A stretch of DNA of 64,000 nt from Candidatus Ornithobacterium hominis (GCF_951229915.1 NZ_OX579588.1:1765001-1829000); one strand, 5' to 3'. Shown: positions 7,326-16,513, counted from the stretch's first letter. Notes: generated by a model not told the origin, from the letters alone. Made by a program: numbers and translations.

Positions 7326-9512
7326 TTATTTGATAAACATCATTTCACGGTATTTGGGTAGCGGCCACATTTCATCGTCCACAAGCATTTCTAGTGCATC
7401 TACGTGATGTCTCAACTGATTTAGGTAAGGGATTACATCTTTACAAAAAACATTGGCTTTTTCTTGCGCTTCGGTAATTTGTTCTGCTTTTCTTCTGGTT
7501 TCTAGCAATTCTTTTACCAAACGAGTAATTTCAAAATTATGTTCTGATATTTCTTTGATCAATTGAATTTGTTGCTCTGCTTTATCTCTGTAATCTTCAC
7601 CGAAAATTTCTTTTAATCCTTTTACGTTTTCTATCAATTCATTCTGATATCGAATTCCTGTGGGAATGATATGATTTCTTGATAAATCTGCCAAAACTTT
7701 TGCTTCGATACTGATATTGGCACTGTATTTCTCTAGTTTTATCTCGTTGCGTGCATAGATTTCTCTCTCTGACAATACAGCGCTACTTTGAAATAAATTA
7801 ATGTGTTTTGTCGTCGTTTCTGTGGCTAAAGCTTCTGGGCTTGTGATTAAATTAGCTAAACCTCTTTTCTCTGCTTCTTCTACCCATTCTTGCGAGTAAC
7901 CATCGCCTTCAAACAAAATCGGGCGCACTTCTTTGATGTAATCTCTCAATACATTGAATATCGCTTCATCTTTCTTCAAGCCTTTCTCTATCAATTCATC
8001 CACAGCTACTTTAAATTTCCTTAGCTGAAAAGCCATAATGGTATTCATCACCGTCATGATTTCTGCACAATTGGCAGAGGAACCGACTGCTCTCACCTCA
8101 AATTTATTACCTGTGAAAGCGAAAGGAGAAGTTCGGTTTCTATCGGTATTATCTAAAAGGATTTCAGGAATTTTACCTACGACATTTAATTTTAGTTCTG
8201 TTTTTTCATCTGGGCTCAATTTCCCTTCAGTTACTTTTTCTAATTCATTAAAAACTTCAGTCAATTGCGAACCAATAAAAATGGAAATGATGGCTGGCGG
8301 AGCTTCATTGGCGCCTAAACGATGGTCGTTAGACGCTGATGCGACGCACGAACGAATCAACTCTGGGAACTCATGAACTGCTTTGATGGTATTGATAAAA
8401 AAAGTTAAAAACTGTAAATTCCTCTTCGGGTTTTTCCCTGGACTTAGCAAATTATCGCCTGCGTCGGTAGAGAGTGACCAGTTATTGTGTTTACCTGAGC
8501 CGTTCACTCCAGCATAAGGTTTCTCATGTAGCAATACTTTGTAATTATGCTTTCTCGCTATGCGCCCCATAATGTCCATCAATAGGGAATTATGATCTAC
8601 CGCCAAATTAGCTTCTTCAAACATTGGTGCTAGCTCAAATTGGTTGGGGGCAACTTCATTGTGCCGTGTCGTCACTGGGATTCCCAATTTCATACACTCC
8701 ACCTCAAGTTCCATCATGAAATTTAAAGCTCTGCTAGGAATACTCCCAAAATAATGATCATCTAATTGCTGCCCTTTTGCTGGTGAATGCCCCACTAATG
8801 TTCTGCCCGTGAGTGTAATATCTGGCCTTGCATTGGCTAAGCCTAAATCCAAAAGAAAGTATTCTTGTTCCCAACCCAGCGTGGAATAAACTTTCGTAGT
8901 TTTTCGATCAAAATAAGCACGCATCACCTCGGTTGCTGCTGCGTCTACACTTTGTAAAGCTCTGAGCAGAGGTGTTTTGTAGTCTAAAGTTTCACCCGTA
9001 TAGGAAATAAAAACTGATGGAATACAAAGTGTAGTCCCTATCACAAAAGCGGGCGAAGTAGGGTCCCAAGCCGTATAACCTCTTGCCTCGAAGGTGTTTC
9101 TGATGCCCCCATTGGGGAAACTTGATGCGTCTGGCTCTTGCTGAATCAGCATTCCGCCGTTAAACCGCTCAATAGCTCGCCCATCTTCTAAAGGGCTAAA
9201 AAAGCTGTCGTGCTTCTCTGCTGTTGCTCCCGTGAGTGGCTGAAACCAGTGCGTGTAGTGTGTAACTCCTTTAGAAAGAGACCATTCTTTCATCGCAAGA
9301 GCAATTTGGTCGGCAATGTCTCTGTTAATTTGTTCTCCTGAATCAATCGCAGTAGAGATAATCTTGAAGACATCTTTGCTCAGATATTGACGCATCGTGT
9401 CTATATTTAAAACATTCTCACAAAAATATTCTGATAATTTTTTTTCTACTTTAAAGGTTTTTAAATCAAACACATTTAAATTTTCAATGGCTTTGAATCT
9501 TAAGGTAGACAT
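7326..9512 (-). CDS. glnN: Glutamine synthetase type III
   Basis: Joins ammonia to glutamate at the cost of ATP. The length (728 residues) and sequence mark the GSIII class common in Bacteroidota, much longer than type I. Visible landmarks are the N-terminal GSIII-specific region with THYTHWFQPLTG and KHDSFF, the active-site GVNGSGKHNNWSL segment near residue 335 and the NDHRLGANEAPPAI segment near residue 395. A long helical C-terminal region follows. It is monocistronic between a terminated DUF4293 gene and prfA. A TAAATTTG promoter box lies directly upstream. Confidence 0.97.
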   Translation of the reverse strand: MSTLRFKAIENLNVFDLKTFKVEKKLSEYFCENVLNIDTMRQYLSKDVFKIISTAIDSGEQINRDIADQIALAMKEWSLSKGVTHYTHWFQPLTGATAEKHDSFFSPLEDGRAIERFNGGMLIQQEPDASSFPNGGIRNTFEARGYTAWDPTSPAFVIGTTLCIPSVFISYTGETLDYKTPLLRALQSVDAAATEVMRAYFDRKTTKVYSTLGWEQEYFLLDLGLANARPDITLTGRTLVGHSPAKGQQLDDHYFGSIPSRALNFMMELEVECMKLGIPVTTRHNEVAPNQFELAPMFEEANLAVDHNSLLMDIMGRIARKHNYKVLLHEKPYAGVNGSGKHNNWSLSTDAGDNLLSPGKNPKRNLQFLTFFINTIKAVHEFPELIRSCVASASNDHRLGANEAPPAIISIFIGSQLTEVFNELEKVTEGKLSPDEKTELKLNVVGKIPEILLDNTDRNRTSPFAFTGNKFEVRAVGSSANCAEIMTVMNTIMAFQLRKFKVAVDELIEKGLKKDEAIFNVLRDYIKEVRPILFEGDGYSQEWVEEAEKRGLANLITSPEALATETTTKHINLFQSSAVLSEREIYARNEIKLEKYSANISIEAKVLADLSRNHIIPTGIRYQNELIENVKGLKEIFGEDYRDKAEQQIQLIKEISEHNFEITRLVKELLETRRKAEQITEAQEKANVFCKDVIPYLNQLRHHVDALEMLVDDEMWPLPKYREMMFIK

Positions 9513-9528
9513 CTTATTAAATTTTCAG

Positions 9529-9555
9529 CAAATTTAACAATGTTTTTTTCTAAAC
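9529..9555 (-). promoter_or_regulatory. Candidate glnN promoter
   Basis: On the minus strand, TAAATTTG (9529-9536) matches the TAnnTTTG -7 box. A partial -33 element (GTTT) lies about 19 bases further upstream. The box is 16 bases before the glnN ATG, so the leader would be very short. Confidence 0.5.
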
Positions 9556-9654
9556 CCCTATTTTTTAGAGTTTAAATTTTATTTTCAAATAAATTTATTC
9601 AAAACACCCCTAATTAAAACATGAGAGAACACAATTTTTTAATATTTTTTTTCT

Positions 9655-9661
9655 AAGCCTT
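9655..9661. repeat. Dispersed AAGSCTT motif core, intergenic
   Basis: TTCTAAGCCTTAAATTTTTT with the core AAGCCTT at 9655-9661, placed between glnN and the DUF4293 terminator. The right flank is T-rich where the consensus has A. Confidence 0.55.
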
Positions 9662-9693
9662 AAATTTTTTTTTAGTCTTAATACTAAATAAAA

Positions 9694-9722
9694 AAAGCAG
9701 CCATTAAAAAAATAGCTGCTCT
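9694..9722 (-). terminator. Terminator of the DUF4293 gene
   Basis: Stem AGCAGCTATT / AATGGCTGCT (one G-T pair) with a 5-nt loop and a T tract when read on the minus strand. It follows the DUF4293 stop by about 30 bases. Confidence 0.75.
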
Positions 9723-9754
9723 CTACACTCATATATATAAATAAATGCGTGCGA

Positions 9755-10162
9755 TTACCGAATTCGATCTACCGATTTTACAAGCTTTTCATCTTTCTTT
9801 ATGCTTCTATTGGCTAAAAATAATAGCAAAATAGTAACGAAAGGTAGAAATACGCCAACACCCTTCTCCGAAGCAAAGCCTTCTCCAGGTAAGTTGAATA
9901 GACGATAAATCAATAATCCCACCAACACTACGTTGATCAAAATATTAATGGAATTGTAAATGATTTGTCTTCTTCTGTTTCGAAACAAAAAAATTACGAT
10001 AAAAGACAATATGCCTGAACTTAAAAACAGAGCCCAAATAATTTCATAGTCATTGGCCTGCATCCACTCTACGCCGATTCTCCACAAATCAAAAAAATGG
10101 GACAACACAAGGGAAACAATCCCCGCAAGGAATAAAAAAACGGATTGAACTCTTTGTATCAT
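9755..10162 (-). CDS. DUF4293 family membrane protein
   Basis: A 135-residue inner-membrane protein with four hydrophobic segments: near residues 5-24, 42-60, 69-88 and 101-117, with a basic loop (RNRRRQ) between the second and third. The start MIQRVQSVFL is typical of the DUF4293 family, which in Flavobacteriia is usually found next to rho, as here (divergent). Function is unknown. A TAAATTTG promoter box lies 17-24 bases upstream of the ATG. Confidence 0.85.
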   Translation of the reverse strand: MIQRVQSVFLFLAGIVSLVLSHFFDLWRIGVEWMQANDYEIIWALFLSSGILSFIVIFLFRNRRRQIIYNSINILINVVLVGLLIYRLFNLPGEGFASEKGVGVFLPFVTILLLFLANRSIKKDEKLVKSVDRIR

Positions 10163-10178
10163 ATTTTTTAATTCAATG

Positions 10179-10186
10179 CAAATTTA
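10179..10186 (-). promoter_or_regulatory. Candidate -7 box for the DUF4293 gene
   Basis: TAAATTTG on the minus strand; a weak -33 match (TTTC at 10205-10208) lies 18 bases further upstream. Confidence 0.45.
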
Positions 10187-10323
10187 AACATTTTTTTCTT
10201 CTTAGAAATAAAAAAATATTTTGTATCATTGCACTAGAGTTCACTTCAAGGCTCAAGTAAATTCTATACTACATTGAATTTAAAGAATTACTTTTTTATA
10301 AATCAAAATCAATTATCAATTTC

Positions 10324-12006
10324 ATGTTTGATATTAATGAACTAAGAAGCAAAAAGGTAGCGGATTTGCACGCTATTGCCAAAGAGATGGGTTTAAGAGG
10401 CTTTCAACCCTTAAAGAAAAAAGATCTAATTTTCTTAATTTTAGATTACCAAGCTGCCAACCCTGAATCTGTGAAGATTTTTAAAGGTCAAGCCCCAAAA
10501 GAAGGCTCTAGTAGCAATCGGAAAAATTCTGAACAGAAAAACAAGCAGCAAAAACCGCAAGAAAAAAAGTCTAGCTCGCAGGAAGAGGAGACTGAGAAGA
10601 CTGAGAAGACTGATAGAAGTGAAATAACACAAAATCAAGAGCCTCCACAAAATAAAAAAGAGGTTTCGCTACAAAAAAAAGTGAATCAGTATTCTAAAAA
10701 TTCAGACCAAAATAGAAATCAACAGCGAAATCCCTCTAAGAATCAACAAGGGCACCGACAAAATAATAATGCCAAATCAAATGATTCTCAATCAAATAAA
10801 AATCATCAGAATCATAACAGCCATCATCAAAATCCTAAAAACCCTAAAAATCAAAAGCCTAAAAATAAATACCTCGACCCAAATTATGAGTTTGACGGGA
10901 TTATTTCTGCCGAGGGAGTTTTGGAAATTTTAAATGAAGGTTATGGTTTTTTACGTTCTTCTGATTTCAATTATTTACCCTCTCCTGATGATGTATACGT
11001 TTCTCAATCACAAATCCGCTTGTTTGGTTTAAAAACAGGCGACACCATCACTGGCGAAGTTCGTCCACCTAAGGAAGGTGAAAAATACTTCCCGCTTCTC
11101 AAAATTACAGAGATCAATGGTAGGGAGCCAGGATTTGTAAGAGATCGAGTGGCTTTCGAGCATTTGGTTCCACTTTTCCCTCAAGAGAGATTTCATATCG
11201 CTAATAAGGAAAGTACTATTTCTACGCGCATTGTAGATTTGTTTTCACCTATCGGAAAAGGGCAGCGTGGAATGATTGTAGCACAGCCCAAAACAGGTAA
11301 AACCATGCTGATGAAAGACATTGCTAATGCGATTGCCGCCAATCACCCAGAGGTTTATCAAATCATTCTTTTAATTGACGAGCGACCAGAGGAAGTAACT
11401 GATATGCAACGCAATGTGAAAGGCGAAGTCGTTGCTTCTACTTTTGATGAGCCAGCAGAACGTCATGTGAAGGTTGCCAACATCGTGCTTTCTAAAGCGA
11501 AAAGACTGGTAGAATGTGGTCACGATGTTGTAATCTTGCTAGATTCCATTACCCGTCTGGCTCGAGCGTATAACACTGTAGCTCCAGCTTCAGGTAAAAT
11601 TTTGAGTGGTGGTGTAGATGCTAATGCGTTACACAAACCCAAGCGCTTCTTTGGTGCTGCCCGAAAAATTGAAAATGGGGGTTCTTTAACCATCATTGCT
11701 ACTGCTTTGATTGATACTGGTTCAAAAATGGATGAAGTTATCTTTGAAGAGTTTAAAGGAACTGGTAATATGGAGTTGCAGCTCGACCGACGCATTGCCA
11801 ACAAGCGTATCTTCCCTGCCATCGACTTGATTTCATCAAGCACAAGACGTGATGACCTGTTGCTAGATGAGCCTACCTCTCAGCGCATGTGGGGCTTACG
11901 TAAGTACATGAGCGACATGAATCCTGTGGAAGCAATGGAGTTTCTGAAAAAACAAATTGAACTCACCAAATCTAATGAAGAGTTTTTGGTTTCAATGAAC
12001 AACTAA
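10324..12006 (+). CDS. rho: Transcription termination factor Rho
   Basis: Hexameric RNA-dependent ATPase that ends transcripts. Domains in order: an N-terminal SAP-like helix bundle (MFDINELRSKKVADLHAIAKEM), a long low-complexity insert at about residues 60-180 rich in N, Q, K and S, the RNA-binding cold-shock domain starting at about residue 190 (GVLEILNEGYGFLRS), and the RecA-like motor with Walker A PKTGKT near residue 322 and Walker B VVILLDS near 402. The insert (with a short repeat encoding TEKTEKT) is usual in Bacteroidota and may add RNA binding or condensate-like behaviour. The upstream leader is about 160 bases from the divergent gene. Confidence 0.98.
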   Translation: MFDINELRSKKVADLHAIAKEMGLRGFQPLKKKDLIFLILDYQAANPESVKIFKGQAPKEGSSSNRKNSEQKNKQQKPQEKKSSSQEEETEKTEKTDRSEITQNQEPPQNKKEVSLQKKVNQYSKNSDQNRNQQRNPSKNQQGHRQNNNAKSNDSQSNKNHQNHNSHHQNPKNPKNQKPKNKYLDPNYEFDGIISAEGVLEILNEGYGFLRSSDFNYLPSPDDVYVSQSQIRLFGLKTGDTITGEVRPPKEGEKYFPLLKITEINGREPGFVRDRVAFEHLVPLFPQERFHIANKESTISTRIVDLFSPIGKGQRGMIVAQPKTGKTMLMKDIANAIAANHPEVYQIILLIDERPEEVTDMQRNVKGEVVASTFDEPAERHVKVANIVLSKAKRLVECGHDVVILLDSITRLARAYNTVAPASGKILSGGVDANALHKPKRFFGAARKIENGGSLTIIATALIDTGSKMDEVIFEEFKGTGNMELQLDRRIANKRIFPAIDLISSSTRRDDLLLDEPTSQRMWGLRKYMSDMNPVEAMEFLKKQIELTKSNEEFLVSMNN

Positions 12007-12065
12007 TTAACTGTAAATCAGTTAATAAATAAAAAAATCCGTTACTTTTTGATAACGGATTTTTC
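12007..12065. terminator. Double hairpin between rho and sufS
   Basis: A first inverted repeat TTAACTG-TAAAT-CAGTTAA follows the rho stop directly. A second hairpin (AATCCGTTA / TAACGGATT, 12036-12061) ends in a T tract on the plus strand and has an A tract before it, so it can serve both convergent genes. Confidence 0.8.
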
Positions 12066-12092
12066 ATGATTTTTTTTTAAGGCTTTAAAAAT

Positions 12093-13313
12093 TTACCTTA
12101 AAAAGGTGATGGCTTTTTTCACTCCTGCCACTAATTTATCTACATCTTCTGCGGTATTATAGACTGCAAAACTTGCTCGCACCGTCCCCAGTATGCCCAG
12201 TCTTGCCATAATGGGTTGGCAGCAGTGATGCCCTGTGCGTACAGCTATGCCTTGCTTGTCTAAAATCATACCAACATCTGATGGGTGAACGCTATTTAAT
12301 TTTAAGTTAAATGAAATCGCTCCTGATTTCGGCATATTGGGCGAGTAAATTTCAACTTCAGGCAATTCAGCTAATTTTTCTTCAGCTAAAGTAACCAAAG
12401 ATTTTTTATGGCCTGAAATATTTTCCATGCCAATATCCAGCATAAAATCTATAGCTTCTGCCAAAACAATATTCCCGCAAATATTAGGCGTGCCAGCTTC
12501 AAATTTAAAGGGTAAATCTGCATAAGTTGATGCTTTCATTTCTACCGTCTCTATCATTTCTCCGCCACCACGGTACGGGCTCATTTGTTTTAAAATTTCT
12601 TCTTTCCCGTATAAAATTCCTGTTCCTGTCGGCCCATACATTTTGTGCCCCGAAAAAGCATAAAAATCAACATCCAATTCTTGCACATCTACCTTCATCT
12701 GTGCCACCGCTTGGGCTCCATCTACCAAAACCCAAGCCTTTTTTTCATGAGCTAAATCTATGATTTCTTTCACTGGGTTGACAATACCCAAGGCATTGCT
12801 CACGTGGTTTACAGCTACCATTTTAGTCTTATCAGTCAGTAGACTTTTATATTTATCTAAATCCAATTTCCCTTCCAACGTCAGCGGGATATATTTGATT
12901 TGGGCACCAGTACGTTGCGCCAATATTTGCCACGGAACTATATTAGAATGATGTTCTATTTCAGTAATGATGATTTCATCTCCTTTTTGCAGCAGAGAGG
13001 TAAATCCTGTGGCTACTAAATTGATAGCATCGGTAGTGCCGTAGGTGAAATTAATTTCTTTAGGTTTCTTGGCATTGATGTACGCCTTGACTTTCTCTCT
13101 CGCTTCCTCCATCGCTATAGTTGCATTCTGGCTTAGCGTGTGAATCCCGCGGTGCACATTACTATTGGTGGTAGAATAATAATTCGCAATCGCATCTATA
13201 ACTCGCTGTGGTTTTTGAACAGTAGCACCGTTGTCTAAATAAACCAAAGCTTGACCATTGATTTTCTGTTGAAGTATCGGGAATTGCCGTATTATTGCTG
13301 ATTGATTGAGCAT
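12093..13313 (-). CDS. sufS: SufS-type cysteine desulfurase
   Basis: PLP enzyme that takes sulfur from cysteine for iron-sulfur cluster assembly. The open frame reaches 13412, but the first 33 residues are basic, unlike the family, and run through a dispersed motif copy; the family start MLNQSAIIRQFPIL is at ATG 13311-13313, giving 406 residues. The PLP lysine lies in FYAFSGHKMYGPTG and the catalytic Cys in RTGHHCCQP, with the class II (SufS) spacing. It is the last gene of sufC-sufD-sufS, separated from sufD by 196 bases with two hairpins. Confidence 0.96.
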   Translation of the reverse strand: MLNQSAIIRQFPILQQKINGQALVYLDNGATVQKPQRVIDAIANYYSTTNSNVHRGIHTLSQNATIAMEEAREKVKAYINAKKPKEINFTYGTTDAINLVATGFTSLLQKGDEIIITEIEHHSNIVPWQILAQRTGAQIKYIPLTLEGKLDLDKYKSLLTDKTKMVAVNHVSNALGIVNPVKEIIDLAHEKKAWVLVDGAQAVAQMKVDVQELDVDFYAFSGHKMYGPTGTGILYGKEEILKQMSPYRGGGEMIETVEMKASTYADLPFKFEAGTPNICGNIVLAEAIDFMLDIGMENISGHKKSLVTLAEEKLAELPEVEIYSPNMPKSGAISFNLKLNSVHPSDVGMILDKQGIAVRTGHHCCQPIMARLGILGTVRASFAVYNTAEDVDKLVAGVKKAITFLR

Positions 13314-13351
13314 TTTCTTGAATTTATTTAAAGATAATAAAAAGTGAAATA

Positions 13352-13372
13352 TTTTTTTAAGCCTTAAAAAAA
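13352..13372. repeat. Dispersed AAGSCTT motif copy between sufD and sufS
   Basis: TTTTTTTAAGCCTTAAAAAA, core 13359-13365. It is followed at once by the inverted repeat at 13373-13400. Confidence 0.7.
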
Positions 13373-13458
13373 TTCTCTTAAAATTTCCTAAGAGAATTTT
13401 CAATTTTGCCATTTACAATCAACTCACTACTCAAAAAAATGATGAAATTTTGAGTAAT
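13369..13458. terminator. Two hairpins in the sufD-sufS gap
   Basis: First, AATTCTCTTA and TAAGAGAATT pair across a short A/T loop near 13371-13397. Second, TACTCAAAA and TTTTGAGTA pair near 13423-13456. Either could end or attenuate transcription coming from sufD into sufS; both are A/T-rich, so strength is uncertain. Confidence 0.5.
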
Positions 13459-13488
13459 AATCAAATTTGGTTTTCTGGATTTTTGTTT

Positions 13489-13509
13489 TTTTTTAAGGCT
13501 TAAAAATTT
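13489..13509. repeat. Dispersed AAGSCTT motif copy after sufD
   Basis: TTTTTTAAGGCTTAAAAATT, core 13495-13501, ending directly at the sufD stop codon. Confidence 0.7.
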
Positions 13510-14784
13510 TTAGTGAAAATCCATTTCTACGTTTAATTTCTTAGCAAGAATCGCTGAAATATGATTTTTCAAAGGTTCGTATTCCACCTCAGATAATACA
13601 TCTGCACAAAAGGCAAAAAGCAAATAAGCTTGTGCTTCTTTTTTGGGAATTCCTCTTGATTCCATATAAAACAGAGCATCTCTATCTAGTTGCCCGACGG
13701 TACAACCGTGGCTGCATTTCACATCATCGGCAAAAATTTCCAATTGTGGTTTGGTGTCGACACTGGCTTTGGGCGAGAGCAAAATATTATTGTTTTGCTG
13801 GAAGGCATCAATTTTCTGCGCATTTGCATCTACAATGATTTTCCCGTTAAAAACCCCTGTAGATTCATCATCTAAAATTGTACGATAAAGTTCGTGACTC
13901 TCACAATTGGGTGCGGTATGCTCCACTAGCGTATGGTGGTCTACATGCTGCTGCTCTTTCCCTAGCGTAATTGCCTGCATCACCGAATTGCAGTTTTCTC
14001 CGTTTTGCCTGAAATTCAAATTGTTTCTTATCATTTCCCCAGCCATTGAAAACGTGTGCACTTTGGCCAAGCTATCTCTTTGCTGGTTGCAAAAAATAGA
14101 ATCAACCAAGGCTGAACCTTTTTCGTCATTCTGTATTTTATAAACATCTAATTTTGCGTTTTCTTCTAAATCAACTTCCGTCAATTGATGAATGAAATTA
14201 GGCTGACTGCTCAATGAAATGTGCGTTTCAATAAGTGCTAATTCCTGACTCTTTTTTATTTCAATAAAATTTCGAAGGTTTAAAAAAATAGGTTTTTCAG
14301 ATTCGTAAAAGTGAAAAATTTCTATTGGATTTAATTTTGAAGCTTTCTCTACTGAAATTAAGTAGCCTTGCGTAGCCAAAGCTGCATTCAGATTCACCAA
14401 CGCTTCATCTTCTTTCAGAATTTGTCCAAATTTCTTTGGCAATTTTGGCTGATTTTGAAGGAATAAAATATTTAAACCTCGTTGAATCTCAGAGATTTCT
14501 TCACTAAATACGCCATTGATGAAAACCAATTTTGAACCACTTAGCTGTGAGTCTTTCACTATTTTTTTTATTTGCTCATTGGCTTTCATCTCATCAACTT
14601 TTGCCAACTCATATTCTTGGCTCCACCATTTTCTCATGCTGGTGTATTTCCACTCCTCCAACTTTGGTGTAGGGAAACCTTGACTCAAGAATTTCTCAAA
14701 ATATTTCTCTCGCTGAATTGAGAGAGAGTCCGATTGAAAATTGGTTTTAAAATAATTTTCTATTTGATTTTTTAAATCTGCCAT
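13510..14784 (-). CDS. sufD: Fe-S assembly scaffold subunit SufD
   Basis: A 424-residue SufB/SufD-family protein that forms the scaffold with SufB and SufC. The C-terminal half carries the parallel beta-helix signature: VDHHTLVEHTAPNCESHELYRTILDDEST, then GKIIVDANAQKIDAFQQNNNILLS and DDVKCSHGCTVGQLDRDALFYMESRGI. The length fits SufD, not the longer SufB. It starts four bases after the sufC stop, so sufC and sufD are one transcription unit. Confidence 0.95.
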   Translation of the reverse strand: MADLKNQIENYFKTNFQSDSLSIQREKYFEKFLSQGFPTPKLEEWKYTSMRKWWSQEYELAKVDEMKANEQIKKIVKDSQLSGSKLVFINGVFSEEISEIQRGLNILFLQNQPKLPKKFGQILKEDEALVNLNAALATQGYLISVEKASKLNPIEIFHFYESEKPIFLNLRNFIEIKKSQELALIETHISLSSQPNFIHQLTEVDLEENAKLDVYKIQNDEKGSALVDSIFCNQQRDSLAKVHTFSMAGEMIRNNLNFRQNGENCNSVMQAITLGKEQQHVDHHTLVEHTAPNCESHELYRTILDDESTGVFNGKIIVDANAQKIDAFQQNNNILLSPKASVDTKPQLEIFADDVKCSHGCTVGQLDRDALFYMESRGIPKKEAQAYLLFAFCADVLSEVEYEPLKNHISAILAKKLNVEMDFH

Positions 14785-14788
14785 ACTT

Positions 14789-15541
14789 TTAAGCCTCTTC
14801 TTTTATCCATTCATAGCCCTCGTCTTCCAGTTTTAGCGCTAAAGTTTTATCGCCTGATTTTACTATTTTCCCATCAACCAAAACGTGAACAAAATCTGGA
14901 ACGATGTAATCTAGCAATCGCTGATAATGTGTAATGACGAGCACCGCATTATCTTTACTTTTAAATTGGTTTACACCATTGGCAACGATTCTCAGCGCAT
15001 CAATATCTAGCCCAGAATCTGTTTCATCCAAAATCGCCAATTTCGGATTAAGCATCATCATCTGGAATATTTCGTTTCGTTTTTTCTCCCCTCCCGAGAA
15101 TCCTTCGTTCAGCGAGCGTGACAGGAAAGACTGATCTATACCCAGTTTTGCAGCATTTTCGCGCATTAATTTCAGCATTTCACTGGCAGTCATTTCTTTT
15201 TCTCCACGCGCTTTTTTTGATTCGTTAAGTGCTGTTCTCACAAAATTAGTCACCGAAACTCCTGGAATCGCCACTGGATACTGAAAAGATAGAAAAACTC
15301 CTTTGTGCGAACGCTCTGCTGGGTCTAAATCTAGTAAACTCTCACCTTCTAGGAGGATTTCCCCTTGCGTTACCTCATAATCTTCATTACCAGCAATCAC
15401 TGATGAAAGCGTACTTTTCCCAGCGCCATTTGGCCCCATAATTGCGTGAACCTCTCCTGGGTTGATTTTCAAATCAATTCCCTTTAGTATTTCTATACCC
15501 TCTTCCTCTATCGAGGCGTGTAAATTATTTATTCTCAGCAT
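14789..15541 (-). CDS. sufC: Fe-S assembly ATPase SufC
   Basis: ABC-type ATPase of 250 residues that drives conformational change of the SufBD scaffold. Walker A GPNGAGKST, signature FSGGEKKRNEI and Walker B LAILDETDSGLD are present; the FSGGEKKR form is diagnostic for SufC. An in-frame extension to 15619 has no family match and the start at ATG 15539-15541 (MLRINNLHASIE) is the conserved one. In most relatives sufB lies directly upstream; here the upstream gene is a DUF3820 protein. Confidence 0.96.
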   Translation of the reverse strand: MLRINNLHASIEEEGIEILKGIDLKINPGEVHAIMGPNGAGKSTLSSVIAGNEDYEVTQGEILLEGESLLDLDPAERSHKGVFLSFQYPVAIPGVSVTNFVRTALNESKKARGEKEMTASEMLKLMRENAAKLGIDQSFLSRSLNEGFSGGEKKRNEIFQMMMLNPKLAILDETDSGLDIDALRIVANGVNQFKSKDNAVLVITHYQRLLDYIVPDFVHVLVDGKIVKSGDKTLALKLEDEGYEWIKEEA

Positions 15542-15629
15542 AATTTTTCTTTGTGGAACAAAATTAAATAAATAAAATCTTTTTTGTATAACTTCATGAT
15601 AGAGTTTATTGATAGGCATAAATTTTTCA

Positions 15630-15857
15630 CTAATACTTTTCTACCTTTTTGATGGAAGCTAAAAGCTCCTCTAACCCGTTGGTTTTTATCACCCAAACGG
15701 TTGACATCAGCATGCCGAGTTTACCAGCGGGGAAACCCTTTTTCTCAAACCATTCTAGGTAAGAAACTGGCAAATCTGCAATTTTTCGCTCTTTGTATTT
15801 ACCAAAGGGCATCGGCGTTGTAACGCAAGCTTTTAAAATTTCGGCATCTGGTTTCAA
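15630..15857 (-). CDS. DUF3820 family small protein
   Basis: A 75-residue protein with the conserved core MPFGKYKERKIADLPVSYLEWF...KGFPAGKLGMLM of the DUF3820 family. In other bacteria relatives have a small nuclease-like or regulator-like annotation, none proven. The start ATGA overlaps the stop of the upstream lipoprotein-sorting-like gene by four bases, so it belongs to the kdsB operon, not to suf. Confidence 0.8.
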   Translation of the reverse strand: MKPDAEILKACVTTPMPFGKYKERKIADLPVSYLEWFEKKGFPAGKLGMLMSTVWVIKTNGLEELLASIKKVEKY

Positions 15858-16513
15858 AATTGAAAAGTTTTATCAGGCATCGCTAAATTCGGGATTACAT
15901 CTCTGATTCTCAGCACATAAGTCGCTCCGTCCTTGGGCAAAGTTTCGATTTCGGTAGAAAATTTCAAGCCTTTAAAAATTTTATCTTCTCTATAGATAAT
16001 TACCTCATTTTCATTTTCTTCTTGAATCAAAGAATAGTCTTTTTTAGAAAAATAAAGCTGAACTCTTTGGGTGTTTTTCATTAATTCCAAATGATAAACT
16101 GGCGTATCATCTATGAGTGTATCTGCTTTTTTCTTCACTGAAAAACCTTTTTTCTCATAATTGAAGTAATCGGTTTCAAAAGCATCGGGTGAATAATTTG
16201 GAATTTTAACATTTTTATTTAAACTTTCGCTAAAGGTAAATGCATTTTTGCCATCAAAACCCTCACTCAGTCTCGTTTTCCCATTTTCTACGAAAATAAT
16301 TTTTTTGTAGTAAGGTCTTTTTTGGTAAATTTCAATGGGAATCTCATCGCTCAACCCGATTTGCACTGTACCTTTCATGTAAACGGAATTTAGCTGGTTC
16401 CAAGCCTTTTCTCCGCCCGAATGTTTGAAATGAGCGTTCAAAATTTCTTGAGCTGCCTGAGCTTGTAAAAAAATTGTTAACAATAATGACACTAATGCAC
16501 AAAATCTACGCAT
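15854..16513 (-). CDS. LolA-like outer-membrane lipoprotein sorting protein
   Basis: A 219-residue exported protein: a signal peptide (MRRFCALVSLLLTIFLQAQA) is followed by a beta-rich domain with short repeats of charged strands (YQKRPYYKKIIFVENGKTRLSEGFDG; FDGKNAF). This pattern fits Bacteroidota proteins annotated as outer membrane lipoprotein-sorting (LolA/VioE-like fold) that bind lipid chains. It overlaps kdsB by 8 bases and the DUF3820 gene by 4, so the three are co-expressed. The exact client is unknown; the pairing with kdsB suggests an envelope role. Confidence 0.65.
   Translation of the reverse strand: MRRFCALVSLLLTIFLQAQAAQEILNAHFKHSGGEKAWNQLNSVYMKGTVQIGLSDEIPIEIYQKRPYYKKIIFVENGKTRLSEGFDGKNAFTFSESLNKNVKIPNYSPDAFETDYFNYEKKGFSVKKKADTLIDDTPVYHLELMKNTQRVQLYFSKKDYSLIQEENENEVIIYREDKIFKGLKFSTEIETLPKDGATYVLRIRDVIPNLAMPDKTFQF

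Noticed and set aside
13314..13412. N-terminal extension of SufS
   Set aside because: The basic, hydrophobic 33 residues come from a motif copy and a hairpin; the family start is at 13313.
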